A DNA stretch of 64,000 bases from Leptotrichia sp. HSP-536 (GCF_041199985.1 NZ_CP165647.1:1240001-1304000), one strand, 5' to 3'; shown: positions 51,863 to 61,852, counted from the first letter of the stretch. The notes: generated from the sequence alone by a model not told the origin. Numbers and translations: made by a program.

Positions 51863-52303
51863 TTAAATATTCGGTGAAACTTTTCCTTTTAATTCATCGT
51901 AAACCCATCCACCTTTTCCATCCTTTTTCGTTACAATTCTGTTACTTCTTTCCCTTCCATTTTTTATACTTTCAGGAATTTCATATATTTTATCAGACCC
52001 ATAGAATGTTCCAAAATTGCTTTTTCCATCTGCACTTTTTACGTTTTGCAATTCATCTTCAAGCCCTGCCAATTTCGGATTTGAACCAGTTTTTTCATTA
52101 AATTTCTTTACTGCATTCTGTAATTTTACAGTTTCTACTTGGATATCAGCACTTATTAACTTGTCCACTTTTCTTGAAAATAAAATAACTACATTAAATA
52201 TTGCAATACATGTTACTATAAGAAACGTTATCCCACGCATAATAATTTTTCTAGTTATTCTTTTTTTACTATCCATATAATAATTTTCATTATCAAAAGC
52301 CAT
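51863..52303 (-). CDS. single-pass membrane protein, pilin-like C-terminus
   Basis: 146 residues: about 20 charged residues, one transmembrane helix (IIMRGITFLIVTCIAIFNVVILF), then a periplasmic domain. The C-terminal KKDGKGGWVYDELKGKVSPN matches the conserved end of type II pseudopilins and minor pilins. The N-terminus lacks the usual prepilin peptidase site directly before the helix, so it may be a pilin-related membrane protein and not a processed pilin. No pilus genes lie nearby. Confidence 0.65.
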   Translation of the reverse strand: MAFDNENYYMDSKKRITRKIIMRGITFLIVTCIAIFNVVILFSRKVDKLISADIQVETVKLQNAVKKFNEKTGSNPKLAGLEDELQNVKSADGKSNFGTFYGSDKIYEIPESIKNGRERSNRIVTKKDGKGGWVYDELKGKVSPNI

Positions 52304-52351
52304 TTATTTTTCCATAAAATTTATATAAATTATGGTCTCCTTCCTAAAAAT

Positions 52352-53473
52352 TTATTTCTTATTTCTAAAAATTGACGGTCTTATAACTACTTTCACTTTT
52401 TCAGGAACTTCCAGCTGTATCTTCAAAGGTCCTCTTTTAACATTAATCCATCCCAGCCCTGCAATTACAAGCTCTTCATTTTCCTCTATTTCCACTTCGT
52501 GAGTTACAAATTCATTTTGAAAATATTTCTTTTTCTCACTTCCTTCTAAAATTTCAAAAAAACTTCCACTTAACAAGGTTTCCACTCTTTCCTCACGAGC
52601 CACATGAAATTTTACACTTTTTGAAGCATATGCGGAAAAAATAGGCTTACTTCCGCTTTTCAAAAGCTCATTTCCCAATATTTTAAATCTACAGAAAACA
52701 TCAAACATAAATACCTGATTTTCTTCAAGTTTAAAAGTTTTTCGTGAAATTTCCCCAGCTGGCACCAGCTTTAACCCATTTTCAACACTAATCAAGTCAG
52801 AAATTCTTCCATCTGGAATAAGTCCAGGCGTGTCAATTATTGTAATCTCACTGTTTGGAATTTTATTGTTAATTGATTTTAAAGTGGTTCCAGAATATTT
52901 AGAAGTTGTTATTTTATTGTTCCCAAGAAGTAAATTAATAACTGATGATTTTCCAACATTTGAAACTCCAAGCACAGTAGCCTTCACTTTTTTATTTTGA
53001 AAAATATTTTTAATTTTTCTGATTATTCCATTTACTCCATATCTATTTTTTGCACTGATGAAGGCAATATCGTCAGGCACAATGTCCTCTTCTGCAAGCC
53101 TATCCTTTACCCAGTTGGAAATTTCAGTCGGATGTATAAAGTCAGGTAGCAAGTCAATTTTATTAATCAGAATTATTGATCTATAATCCCGCAAATAATC
53201 CAGAATTTTCTCAGTAAACGAACCTTCAAAGTCAATAATATCAAAAATTGGCAATATTATATCCGATTTTTTCACACTTTCATTTACTTCCTTCAAATAA
53301 TCTTCCTTACTAAAATTATTCACAAGATTTTCCCCATAATTCTTGATTTTAAAACATCTCTGACATAGCAAATTATCCTGTGTAATAAATTTTTCCTCAG
53401 GAACATACCCCTCCTTATTTTTATCCTCAAACTGCAGTTCAATTCCACAGCCATTACATTTTTTTATAATCAA
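52352..53473 (-). CDS. yqeH: ribosome biogenesis GTPase YqeH
   Basis: 373 residues. An N-terminal zinc finger (CNGCGIELQ...LCQRCFKIKNY) is followed by a circularly permuted GTPase: NKIDLL, SAKNRYGVNG, then the P-loop GVSNVGKSSVINLLLG and DTPGLIPDGRIS. Needed for 30S subunit assembly. The C-terminal region is typical. Part of the asnS-ychF minus-strand run. Confidence 0.95.
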   Translation of the reverse strand: MIIKKCNGCGIELQFEDKNKEGYVPEEKFITQDNLLCQRCFKIKNYGENLVNNFSKEDYLKEVNESVKKSDIILPIFDIIDFEGSFTEKILDYLRDYRSIILINKIDLLPDFIHPTEISNWVKDRLAEEDIVPDDIAFISAKNRYGVNGIIRKIKNIFQNKKVKATVLGVSNVGKSSVINLLLGNNKITTSKYSGTTLKSINNKIPNSEITIIDTPGLIPDGRISDLISVENGLKLVPAGEISRKTFKLEENQVFMFDVFCRFKILGNELLKSGSKPIFSAYASKSVKFHVAREERVETLLSGSFFEILEGSEKKKYFQNEFVTHEVEIEENEELVIAGLGWINVKRGPLKIQLEVPEKVKVVIRPSIFRNKK

Positions 53474-53512
53474 AATTCCCTCCTATTTTTCATTCTTTTT
53501 TATTTTTCAAAA

Positions 53513-54568
53513 TTATTCCTTAGCCAATGGATGCGTATTCATATAAATATCTTTTAAAAAATCTTTATTTACGTGAGTATAAACCTGTGTCGCAGTAATG
53601 CTAGTATGCCCCAGCAATTCCTGCAGATACTGAATATCTACACCATTATTCAAAAGCTCCATTGCAAATGAATGCCTAAACACATGCGGCGTAATTTCCT
53701 TTTCTATCCCAGCCTCATGCACATGTCCTGAAATAAGTCTCCTAAGTGAACGTGTTGTCAATTTCTTCCCTTTACTGTTTACAATAAGCACTTCTCTAGT
53801 GTAATTTTCATATTGCTTCTTCTTTTCATCAATATACTTAATAAGCCATTTCTTCGCATTTTCACTAAAAAAAGTAACTCTTTCTTTCTCACCTTTTCCA
53901 ATAACACGGATTTCCCGCTCTTCAATATCAATCATAAATTCACTTAAATTAATAAGTTCTATCGAACGAAGCCCACTTGAATACAGCAGCTCAATAATCA
54001 GCCTGTCCCGAATCCCAGTAATCTTTTCTGTACTTATAACGTGTCTCAACTTGTTCAGGTCATCCCGATTCAATACATTTGGCAATTCCTTTTCAAATTT
54101 TGGCATATTTATATAAGCCGCTTTGTTTGTTTCAATTACGTTTATTTCCTGAAGATATTTAAAAAATGTTCGAAGCGCTGAAATTTTTCTATTTATACTT
54201 CTTTTAGATATAGGTTTAGGCTTTGTCTTTTTTTTGGATTTTTTTATATCTTTAATACTTTTTATATTTTCAGAATCTTCGCTTTTATTCTTATCATTTT
54301 CCATTAATCTTTTTGGAGAATTTAAATATGCAATAAACGATCTGAAAGTCATCATTTCGATTTCCTCAAAATTATGAATTTTCTCATATTCATCCAAATA
54401 TTCCATAAATTGCAGTAAATCCCGCCGATAGCCTCTGATTGTATTAAAACTTTTTCCAAGAATAACTTCTTCATAATACAAAAATTTATCCACATACATC
54501 ACAAGATTTTCATTTTTTACATTTTCTTCTTCAATTTTTTCTTCAATATCTACATTATTATTCATCAA
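53513..54568 (-). CDS. xerC: Xer-type tyrosine recombinase
   Basis: 351 residues, longer than the ~300 of XerC/D. The catalytic set is visible: Arg201 (SSGLRSIEL), Lys225 (GKGEKER), His295 and Arg298 (HVFRHSFAMELLNNG), His321 (LLGHTSITATQ) and Tyr330 (VYTHV). An Asp/Lys/Ser-rich insert of about 30 residues (about 90-120) separates the N-terminal core-binding domain from the catalytic domain. Candidate dif recombinase; whether XerC or XerD is unclear. Confidence 0.88.
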   Translation of the reverse strand: MMNNNVDIEEKIEEENVKNENLVMYVDKFLYYEEVILGKSFNTIRGYRRDLLQFMEYLDEYEKIHNFEEIEMMTFRSFIAYLNSPKRLMENDKNKSEDSENIKSIKDIKKSKKKTKPKPISKRSINRKISALRTFFKYLQEINVIETNKAAYINMPKFEKELPNVLNRDDLNKLRHVISTEKITGIRDRLIIELLYSSGLRSIELINLSEFMIDIEEREIRVIGKGEKERVTFFSENAKKWLIKYIDEKKKQYENYTREVLIVNSKGKKLTTRSLRRLISGHVHEAGIEKEITPHVFRHSFAMELLNNGVDIQYLQELLGHTSITATQVYTHVNKDFLKDIYMNTHPLAKE

Positions 54569-54636
54569 GATTTCTCCATTTTTCTCTATATCAATAACCT
54601 AAAAAAATTATAAAATTTATTTTTTATAAATTTAAT

Positions 54637-55125
54637 TTATTTTTCTAAAAAAACTACATTGAAAGTATAACATTGAAGATTATCATAATAAAATGATTCC
54701 TTATATTCTTTTAAAAGAAATTTTTCCATAACCTTCCATTGTATTCCGACTTCATTAAATATTTCGACTACTTCAGGAATTAGCACTTCTCTAAAAAATT
54801 CCAATGTTTCAAATTTTTTCAATTGTTTCTTAGCTTCTTCATAATTTTCACATTCATCGCCAGCTGCTGAATAAATTCCAATCCAATTATCTCTATTAGC
54901 CTCATAAAACAAACTCAATCCAATTGCATCTTCACAATAACTTAAATCAATCTCTAAATTTTTATACATTGGAAACAATGTCAGACATAATTTTGAATTA
55001 ATGTAATCTGATTTTAATTCAAATATGCTTCCATTATAATCTTTATCTATAAATTCCAATTTTTTGCTTTTCTTCAATAACTTAACATATTTTTCATATA
55101 ATTCATCTCTTTTTTCTATTTCCAT
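54637..55125 (-). CDS. uncharacterised soluble protein
   Basis: 162 residues, acidic with many aromatic residues (LTLFPMYKNLEIDLSYCEDAIGLSLFYEANRDNWIGIYSAAGDECENYEE). No signal peptide or transmembrane segment. It looks like a small SUKH/SMI1-like or immunity-type domain in overall composition, but I do not recognise the family. It lies between topA and the Xer gene. Confidence 0.65.
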   Translation of the reverse strand: MEIEKRDELYEKYVKLLKKSKKLEFIDKDYNGSIFELKSDYINSKLCLTLFPMYKNLEIDLSYCEDAIGLSLFYEANRDNWIGIYSAAGDECENYEEAKKQLKKFETLEFFREVLIPEVVEIFNEVGIQWKVMEKFLLKEYKESFYYDNLQCYTFNVVFLEK

Positions 55126-55172
55126 TGCATATTATTCCTCAATTTTTAAATTTCTAAGTAATTCCAATTTTT

Positions 55173-57551
55173 TTATTTGGTTTTATTTTTCTTTTTAACT
55201 GTCGCAGATTTTTTAGTTTTTGCAACCGTAGATTTTGCTTTAGTTACTGTTTTTTTAGTCGCTTTTTTTGTAGTTTTCTTAGCTTTTTCCTCTTTTTCAG
55301 TCACTCTTGTAACTTTCCCAGTTTTTATATTCTTTATAGTTTTACATTCTGGATAACCTGTACAAGCCAAAAATTTCCCAAATCTGCCAGTCTTTATTTC
55401 ATAAGGTTTTCCACAAAATTCACAGTCTCCCGCTTCTTCTATTATTTTTCTGTCAATTTCGTAAAGCCGTTTCATTTCTTCATTTATTTGCAGCACACCG
55501 TCAAGTTCTATCACAGCCCCTTTCTTATACTTCTGTTTCAGCTCTAAAGGTAATGACATTCGCTTTTCATCTTTTTCATAATTTTTACTTTCAAGATATT
55601 CTCCAAAACGCCCGATTTTCAGCACATATCTGTTTCCATTTTCATCAAAATAATCCGTCAAAATTCCCTTTTTATTATTTTGTAATTTTTCAACTTCCGT
55701 TTTTACAAAAATTTCCCCTTTTTTAAGTTCTTCAGGCGAAACAGCGATTCCCTTTAATGAAACTTTTTCCTTTTCATTTATCTCACTTATTAAATATTTA
55801 CCATACAGTCCAGTTTTTAAAATCATCGGCTTTCCTTCTGAATCTAATACATCAGAAATAATTCTCCGATTTTTCATTTCCTCTATCTCTTTTTCAAACT
55901 TGTCAATTTCCTTTTCAAGCGAATTATAAAAAGTCCTCAAAAGCTGCACCCATTCAACTGTTCCTTCCTCAACCTTATCTAATTCTTTTTCCATATTCGC
56001 CGTAAACTTCACATTCATAATATCCTGAAAGTTTTTTACAAGCTCATCCTTTACTTCGTATCCCAGATACGTTGGATAAAAACGTTTTTCAATAAGTTCC
56101 ACATATTCCCTCGTTTTCAGCGTTTCAACAATTGAAGCATAAGTCGATGGACGTCCAATTCCTTCTGATTCCAGTTTTTTTACAAGTGTCGCTTCTGAAA
56201 ATCTTGTTGGAGGCTTTGTTATTCCTTCCTCTACATTCAATTTATCTATCGGATGAACATTGCCTTCCTTTAATTCTGGAAAATCACCAGTCTTAATTTC
56301 ATCTTCGTCTTTAAAAATCTTGTAATATCCATCAAAAATTACTTTGTTAATTGTCCCTCGAAAACTGTAATCTCCATTCACAGCATTAATCTGCATCTGC
56401 TCATACTGCATCGCTGCAAACTGTGAAACCAGAAATCTGTCCCAAATTAATTTATACAGTCTATACTGCTCATTTGTCAAATAAACTTTTATGTCGTCTG
56501 GAACTAAGTTAATGTCAGATGGACGGATTCCTTCGTGGGCATCCTGAACATTTGATTTTGAATTTTTTACAACATATTTTCCAACGTATTTTTCACCATA
56601 ATTTTTTGTAATGTAATCCTTTGCCATATTTAAAGCATCAACGGAAATTCTTGTAGAATCTGTTCTCATATAAGTTATAAGTCCTTTATTTTCTCCATCA
56701 ATTGGAAGTCCTTCATAAAGCTGCTGTGCAATTCTCATAGTTTTGCTTGCACCGTAACCAAGATATGAGGAAGCCAGCTGCTGTAATGTACTCGTTTTGA
56801 ACACAAGCGGCGGTCTTTGAGATTTTTTCTTAACTTCTATTTTTTCAATTGTCAAAGCCTGATCTTTCAAGTCTTTTTTTAATTTTTTTACAACCTTTTC
56901 GTCAAAAATTCTATCCACTTTTTCATCTGCAATTTTTACCAAATTAAGATTAATATCTTTTTCAATTAATGCACTTACTTCCCAGTATTTTTGCGGTACA
57001 AACGCATTTATCTCATCTTCCAGGTCACAAATCAGCCTTAATGCAACCGACTGTACACGTCCAGCGCTGGCATTACGATTAATTATTTTCCACAAAAGCG
57101 GACTTATTTTATATCCCACAATTCTATCCAGCAGTCTTCTTGCCTGCTGTGCATTCACAAGGTTATCATTAATATCTCTTGGATTCTTAATCGCATTATT
57201 TACAGCCGTCTTCGTTATCTCATTAAATTCAATTCTTTTTACCTTGTCAGGCTGCTTAATATAATTAGAAATGTGCCAAGCAATCGCTTCCCCTTCCCTA
57301 TCCTGATCTGATGCCAGATAAACAGCATTCGCACTTTTCGCTTTTTCCTTTAATTTCTTTAAAACCTCACCTTTCCCTTTTATAACTTTGTATTGAGGCT
57401 CAAAATTATTTTCCACATCTATCCCAATTTTTGTTTTAGGTAAATCAATCACATGTCCGTAAGATGCAACAACTTCATAATTTCTACCAAGTATCTTTTC
57501 AATGGTTTTTGCTTTTGATGGTGACTCAACAATAACTAACTTTTTAGCCAA
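55173..57551 (-). CDS. topA: DNA topoisomerase I
   Basis: 792 residues. N-terminal Toprim domain (KLVIVESPSKAKTIEKILG; YLASDQDREGEAIAWHI), DNA-binding RVQSVALRLICDLE, active-site Tyr294 in GLITYMRTDSTRIS. A C-terminal zinc ribbon is visible (CEFCGKPYEIKTGRFGKFLACTGYPEC), and a Lys/Thr/Ala-rich basic tail of about 45 residues closes the protein. It relaxes negative supercoils. It follows the nuclease-like gene. Confidence 0.97.
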   Translation of the reverse strand: MAKKLVIVESPSKAKTIEKILGRNYEVVASYGHVIDLPKTKIGIDVENNFEPQYKVIKGKGEVLKKLKEKAKSANAVYLASDQDREGEAIAWHISNYIKQPDKVKRIEFNEITKTAVNNAIKNPRDINDNLVNAQQARRLLDRIVGYKISPLLWKIINRNASAGRVQSVALRLICDLEDEINAFVPQKYWEVSALIEKDINLNLVKIADEKVDRIFDEKVVKKLKKDLKDQALTIEKIEVKKKSQRPPLVFKTSTLQQLASSYLGYGASKTMRIAQQLYEGLPIDGENKGLITYMRTDSTRISVDALNMAKDYITKNYGEKYVGKYVVKNSKSNVQDAHEGIRPSDINLVPDDIKVYLTNEQYRLYKLIWDRFLVSQFAAMQYEQMQINAVNGDYSFRGTINKVIFDGYYKIFKDEDEIKTGDFPELKEGNVHPIDKLNVEEGITKPPTRFSEATLVKKLESEGIGRPSTYASIVETLKTREYVELIEKRFYPTYLGYEVKDELVKNFQDIMNVKFTANMEKELDKVEEGTVEWVQLLRTFYNSLEKEIDKFEKEIEEMKNRRIISDVLDSEGKPMILKTGLYGKYLISEINEKEKVSLKGIAVSPEELKKGEIFVKTEVEKLQNNKKGILTDYFDENGNRYVLKIGRFGEYLESKNYEKDEKRMSLPLELKQKYKKGAVIELDGVLQINEEMKRLYEIDRKIIEEAGDCEFCGKPYEIKTGRFGKFLACTGYPECKTIKNIKTGKVTRVTEKEEKAKKTTKKATKKTVTKAKSTVAKTKKSATVKKKNKTK

Positions 57552-57620
57552 CTCTATTTTCTCCTTATTCCTTTGTTTATTTATAAATAGTTTTTATTTT
57601 TAAAATTATTTTCTAAATTC

Positions 57621-58328
57621 TTATAATTTCACTTTATATTTTCTATTTTCTTCAATTAAATATACTGGTTCTATTCCCATTTTTTCCATTAATTTTTTTA
57701 AATTTTTCCTGTCTTCCTGCATTTCCTTATGCTGCATTCCTTCAAAAAATACAAGTGGAGAGGCTTTAACTATCGTATCTTTTGGTAATCCAGAATCTTT
57801 TAAAAGTTTATCTTTATTTACAATTTTTAAATAGGTATAAACTTCTAACAGACATTTTAACATAGTTTCTTTACTATCTGATTTTTTTAATTCTAAGATT
57901 CTTAAAGTGTTAGCATCTTCATTATAGGCAAGCAAATCTATTTTACCAGCATCATCTGTTTGTATATTTTTTAAAGGTGTCTGATAATCTATGATCTTCC
58001 CAATTTTATCAAAAATTTCTCCTTTATTTTGCGAATAATCAAATAATTTCATAGCAATTTTTTCTTCTACACGATTTGAGTTTTGATTTTTAATTTTTCC
58101 GTCATGGCTCTCTATTCTATAACTTCCTTCTCTATTTATTAGCTTTATCTTATTAAATAAGTCAACGTGACTCAACAGCCATTCTGCAGCAATTTCTGTA
58201 TAATATTCTTTTGAATCTTTTGTTTTCCCTGCATAGTTTACAAACTCTTGTTTATAAAAGCTTCTAATATCAGATTTTACTTTCTCTATCATTTCTAAAA
58301 TTTCATTTTTTGAATACTTGGTTGCCAT
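57621..58328 (-). CDS. PD-(D/E)XK-nuclease-like protein
   Basis: 235 residues. The motif AGKIDLLAYNEDANTLRILELKKSDSKETM has the D-x14-E-x-K spacing of the PD-(D/E)XK fold (Asp131, Glu146, Lys148), with a conserved Glu in NRVEEKIAMKLF (about 88-89) as a possible further ligand. The surrounding text is typical of uncharacterised restriction-like nuclease domains (MLKCLLEVYTYLKIV). No methylase partner. It sits between dprA and topA, 40 bp after the former. Activity unproven. Confidence 0.6.
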   Translation of the reverse strand: MATKYSKNEILEMIEKVKSDIRSFYKQEFVNYAGKTKDSKEYYTEIAAEWLLSHVDLFNKIKLINREGSYRIESHDGKIKNQNSNRVEEKIAMKLFDYSQNKGEIFDKIGKIIDYQTPLKNIQTDDAGKIDLLAYNEDANTLRILELKKSDSKETMLKCLLEVYTYLKIVNKDKLLKDSGLPKDTIVKASPLVFFEGMQHKEMQEDRKNLKKLMEKMGIEPVYLIEENRKYKVKL

Positions 58329-58368
58329 ATTATTCCTTCCCTAAATCTCGCATATTTTCTTGCTTTAA

Positions 58369-59460
58369 TTATACTATCCTTATATACTTCGCCCCATTTG
58401 TTTCTGTAATTAATCCTCTTATTTTCAAGCTCATAATTATTGAAAACAGCTTATTTTTCTCAATTTTTTCTTTCACATTTTGCAGTATTTGTTCAAAGCT
58501 CGTTTCTTCAATTATTGTTTCAAATACAATTTTCTCATCTTCTGTCAATTTCTGCAATTTACTTTTTTCTTTTTTTATATCCCATAAAAACTCTTCGGCA
58601 ATGTCGTTTCCACAAGTTACTAGTTTTGCCTTATTGCTTTTTATTAAATCGTTACAGCCTTCAAAAGATGGATAATTTATGAATCCCGGTACAGCAAAAA
58701 CTTCACGGTTCATGCTGAAAGCCAGTTCTGCTGTGATTAATGCACCACCTTTCTTAAAACTTTCGGCTACCAGAACTCCATCTGAAATTCCCGCAATAAT
58801 TCGGTTTCTTCTAGGAAAAGTCCAGCGTGTAGGCTGTGTTCCGAGCGGATATTCACTTATAAGAGTTCCAATTTCACCTATTCTTTCCCATAAATCCCGA
58901 TTTTCGTATGGATAAACTATGTCCAGCCCTGTGCCTACTACTGATACAACTTCTATTTCCTTGTCCAGTGCAGTTTTCAGTGCGATTGTGTCTATTCCAT
59001 CGGCAAGTCCGCTAATTATCGTTACATCATAATTTACAAGTTCTTTTACAATTTTTTCACAAGCTGTTTTTCCAAATTTTGTTGCTCGCCGTGTTCCTAC
59101 AACTCCGATATTACGCTTGTTGTCTACTGAAATTTTTCCTTTATCCATCTTTATTTTGTCATAATCTTTTAGCTTTTTTCCTTTTAAATATAAAAAAACT
59201 GGAAAATCTTTTATTTCCTTCAGTTTTTTGGGATATTCCTTATCATTTGCACTGATTATTCTTACTCTGTTTCGCTCGTAAAGTTCTAATCTTGCTTTCA
59301 AATCAATTTTCATTGCTTCTTCTAATTGATTTTTTAATTCATCATTAAATAATTTAAAATTTTCTTCATAAAATAATTCTTCAAAATCCTGAAAAATTAA
59401 CATAAGTTTTTTTATATGGGCATTTTTCATCCCATATTCCTTTAATCTAAGCCATTCCAC
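58369..59460 (-). CDS. dprA: DNA-processing protein DprA
   Basis: 363 residues. The Rossmann-like core is recognisable by GVVGTRRATKFGKTACEKIV, IISGLADGIDTIALKTAL, VSVVGTGLDIVYPYENRDL and VAESFKKGGALITAELAFSMNREVFAVPG. The C-terminal ~70 residues form a DprA-type winged-helix end. It loads RecA onto incoming single-stranded DNA during transformation. Between the TPR lipoprotein-like gene and the nuclease-like gene. Confidence 0.95.
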   Translation of the reverse strand: MEWLRLKEYGMKNAHIKKLMLIFQDFEELFYEENFKLFNDELKNQLEEAMKIDLKARLELYERNRVRIISANDKEYPKKLKEIKDFPVFLYLKGKKLKDYDKIKMDKGKISVDNKRNIGVVGTRRATKFGKTACEKIVKELVNYDVTIISGLADGIDTIALKTALDKEIEVVSVVGTGLDIVYPYENRDLWERIGEIGTLISEYPLGTQPTRWTFPRRNRIIAGISDGVLVAESFKKGGALITAELAFSMNREVFAVPGFINYPSFEGCNDLIKSNKAKLVTCGNDIAEEFLWDIKKEKSKLQKLTEDEKIVFETIIEETSFEQILQNVKEKIEKNKLFSIIMSLKIRGLITETNGAKYIRIV

Positions 59461-59478
59461 AATAATCCCCCCTATTTT

Positions 59479-60177
59479 TTATCTTGAACCGGCTAATATT
59501 TCATTTAATACTGCGATTTCCTTTTTTACCTCATCATCAGAATGTGTAGAATCATAATCCCGCAAATATCCTAATGCTTTTGAAAATTCCCCTTTTGATT
59601 TGTAGGCAATTCCCATGCCCAGTTTTGCTTCAGCCTGATTGTTGTCTTGTGACAAGATTCTGCTGTAATAATCAATTGACTGTTCATTATTCCCCATAAG
59701 CCTTGAGCCAATTGCAATTACATACATTACAGGAATATCAGGCGCTTCATCTTTTAGTGCCAAATTTACTGCTTTTTCATAAAGTCCATCACGAAAATAA
59801 AGCTGTGCCATTCTGAATGTGGCTGATGAGCTTTTTTTAGCAAGCGTGGCATTTTCGTAATTTGTGTATGAATCGTATTTTGCTTCCGTTGATATATCTT
59901 CAGTCTGTGTTGCCGGCATAGTTCCACTATCAACAGTTTTTCGTTCAACCGGTATATTTTTTATTTCTCCATTTCTGCTTTTATTTAATGTATTTCCTGG
60001 TTCAAATGCTTGCCTTGTTATTTCATCAGGTTCAACAGTTGGTGCAATTCTTTCTTCTTCAACAGTAGTGGCATCACCTGGACTGGTTACCGTCGTATTT
60101 TCAGTAATATAATAATTTGCCTTTACAACTGTCGCAAAAATTAAAAGAATCCCCATCATCATTATCATTCTTTTCAT
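59479..60177 (-). CDS. exported TPR protein
   Basis: 232 residues, signal peptide 1-20 (MKRMIMMMGILLIFATVVKA). A Thr/Glu-rich linker runs to about residue 110, then a TPR superhelix (SSATFRMAQLYFRDGLYEKAV, AIGSRLMGNNEQSIDYYSRIL, AEAKLGMGIAYKSKGEFSKAL). Periplasmic scaffold of unknown partner; no Cys lipobox. The gene follows asnS by 17 bp and precedes dprA by 18 bp. Confidence 0.78.
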   Translation of the reverse strand: MKRMIMMMGILLIFATVVKANYYITENTTVTSPGDATTVEEERIAPTVEPDEITRQAFEPGNTLNKSRNGEIKNIPVERKTVDSGTMPATQTEDISTEAKYDSYTNYENATLAKKSSSATFRMAQLYFRDGLYEKAVNLALKDEAPDIPVMYVIAIGSRLMGNNEQSIDYYSRILSQDNNQAEAKLGMGIAYKSKGEFSKALGYLRDYDSTHSDDEVKKEIAVLNEILAGSR

Positions 60178-60194
60178 TTTAGTCCTCCTGGCAA

Positions 60195-61583
60195 TTAGAA
60201 CTCCAAGTTTTTAGTTGTTCTTGGGAACGGAATTACATCCCTTATGTTTGTCATTCCAGTGATATACATAAGCATTCTGTCAAATCCAAGCCCAAATCCT
60301 GAATGTGGCACACTTCCGTATTTTCTCAAGTCTAGGTACCACCAGTAATCTTCCTCTTTTAATCCCATTTCGTTAATTTTTCCTAAAAGAGTTTCATAAT
60401 CATCTTCCCTTTGGCTTCCACCTACAATTTCTCCAATTCCTGGTGCCAATAAATCAACTGCTCTTACAGTTTTCCCATCTTCATTTAACTTCATATAAAA
60501 TGCCTTTATATCTTTTGGATAATCAGTTACAAATACAGGCTTTTTAAAGTGTTTTTCCGCCAAATATCTTTCGTGTTCAGTCTGTAAATCAATTCCCCAT
60601 TCCACTTCATACTCAAATTTTTGTTTTGAATTTTTCAAAATTTCAATTGCTTCTGTATAAGTAATTCTTCCAAATTCATTATTTACTAAGGTGTCAAGTC
60701 TGTTAAATAAATCTTTGTCTACAAATTTATTAAAAAATTCCATTTCTTCCTTAGCATTTTCCCTTACATAATTTACAATGTATTTTATCATTTCCTCAAT
60801 AACATCCATATTTACATCCAAGTCCGCAAATGCAATTTCAGGCTCCATCATCCAAAATTCCGCAGCGTGTTTTGGAGTGTTCGATTTTTCAGCCCTGAAT
60901 GTAGGCCCAAAAGTATACGTATTTTTAAATGCAGTTGCAAAAGTTTCAACATTTAACTGCCCACTAACCGTAAGATTTGCTTCTTTCCCAAAGAAATCCT
61001 GTTTAAAATCAATACTTCCATTTTCCGTTTTTGGAACATTGTTTATATCAAGTGTTGTAAGTCTAAACATTTCTCCAGCACCCTCCGCATCACTTCCAGT
61101 AATTATAGGTGTTTGAACATACACAAAGTTCTTTTCCTGAAAGAATTTATGAATTGCATAAGACAAAATTGAACGTACTCTAAAAGTTGCAAAAAACGCA
61201 TTAGTTCTAGGACGTAAATGTGCAATCGTTCTCAAAAATTCAAATGAATGCCTTTTATTTTGCAACGGATAATCTGAATCAGCTTTTTGATAAACAGAAA
61301 TTTTTGTTGCTTTAATTTCGTAATCCTGCCCTTTTCCTAGCGATTCTACTACAATTCCTGTAACTTTAACCGAAGTCGAAATCGTAAGTTTAGAAATTTC
61401 CTCAAAATTTTTCATTCCTTCTTCAAACACAACTTGAATCCCAGTAAAAAAAGTTCCATCATTCAACTCAATAAATCCAAAGTTTTTTTGACTTCTAATT
61501 TTTTTTACCCAACCATTAATTTCAATTTCTTTTCCCAAATACTCTTTTGTATTCTTTTGAAGTTCTCTTAATTCTAATAACAT
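60195..61583 (-). CDS. asnS: asparaginyl-tRNA synthetase
   Basis: 462 residues from ATG at 61583 (MLLELRELQKNTKEYLGKEI), which matches the family N-terminus. An in-frame ATG at 61634 would add 17 hydrophobic residues and sits only one base after GGAG. The OB fold (INGWVKKIRSQKNFGFIELN), class II motif 2 (FRAEKSNTPKHAAEFWMMEPE) and motif 3 (GFGLGFDRMLMYITGMTNIRDVIPFPRT) are intact. The strong SD (AAAGGAG) is 51 nt before the canonical start. The region between may hold a short leader. First gene of the asnS-ychF run. Confidence 0.94.
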   Translation of the reverse strand: MLLELRELQKNTKEYLGKEIEINGWVKKIRSQKNFGFIELNDGTFFTGIQVVFEEGMKNFEEISKLTISTSVKVTGIVVESLGKGQDYEIKATKISVYQKADSDYPLQNKRHSFEFLRTIAHLRPRTNAFFATFRVRSILSYAIHKFFQEKNFVYVQTPIITGSDAEGAGEMFRLTTLDINNVPKTENGSIDFKQDFFGKEANLTVSGQLNVETFATAFKNTYTFGPTFRAEKSNTPKHAAEFWMMEPEIAFADLDVNMDVIEEMIKYIVNYVRENAKEEMEFFNKFVDKDLFNRLDTLVNNEFGRITYTEAIEILKNSKQKFEYEVEWGIDLQTEHERYLAEKHFKKPVFVTDYPKDIKAFYMKLNEDGKTVRAVDLLAPGIGEIVGGSQREDDYETLLGKINEMGLKEEDYWWYLDLRKYGSVPHSGFGLGFDRMLMYITGMTNIRDVIPFPRTTKNLEF

Positions 61584-61684
61584 ATATTTCTGTATGACTA
61601 AATATACAAATAATCTATATAAATATTCACACATCTCCTTTCTCTAAAATTATATAATTTTTTATTTATTCTCTACATTTTCAC

Positions 61685-61693
61685 ATTATAACA
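61685..61693 (-). promoter_or_regulatory. asnS operon promoter
   Basis: Minus strand TGTTATAAT (61685-61693), an extended -10, about 50 nt before the AAAGGAG site. The -35 is weak. No T-box structure is visible. Confidence 0.5.
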
Positions 61694-61823
61694 CAATTTC
61701 CTACATATTTTAATAATAAATTTTAAAAATACAAAAACTTTGAAATAACTTATACTATTTTTTAAATTATTAATAGAAACTATTCTTAATAATTCATTTA
61801 ATCAAAAATTAAAAATAATCTTG

Positions 61824-61852
61824 TTGCAAAAATTTTAAAAATACGATACACT
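61824..61852 (+). promoter_or_regulatory. nrd operon promoter
   Basis: TTGCAA (61824-61829), 17 bp, TACACT (61847-61852). The -10 lies inside the first NrdR-like box, which would allow repression. Confidence 0.6.

Noticed and set aside
61584..61700. T-box leader before asnS
   Set aside because: No T-box sequence or anti-terminator pairing could be found. Only a short leader with a distant SD is visible.
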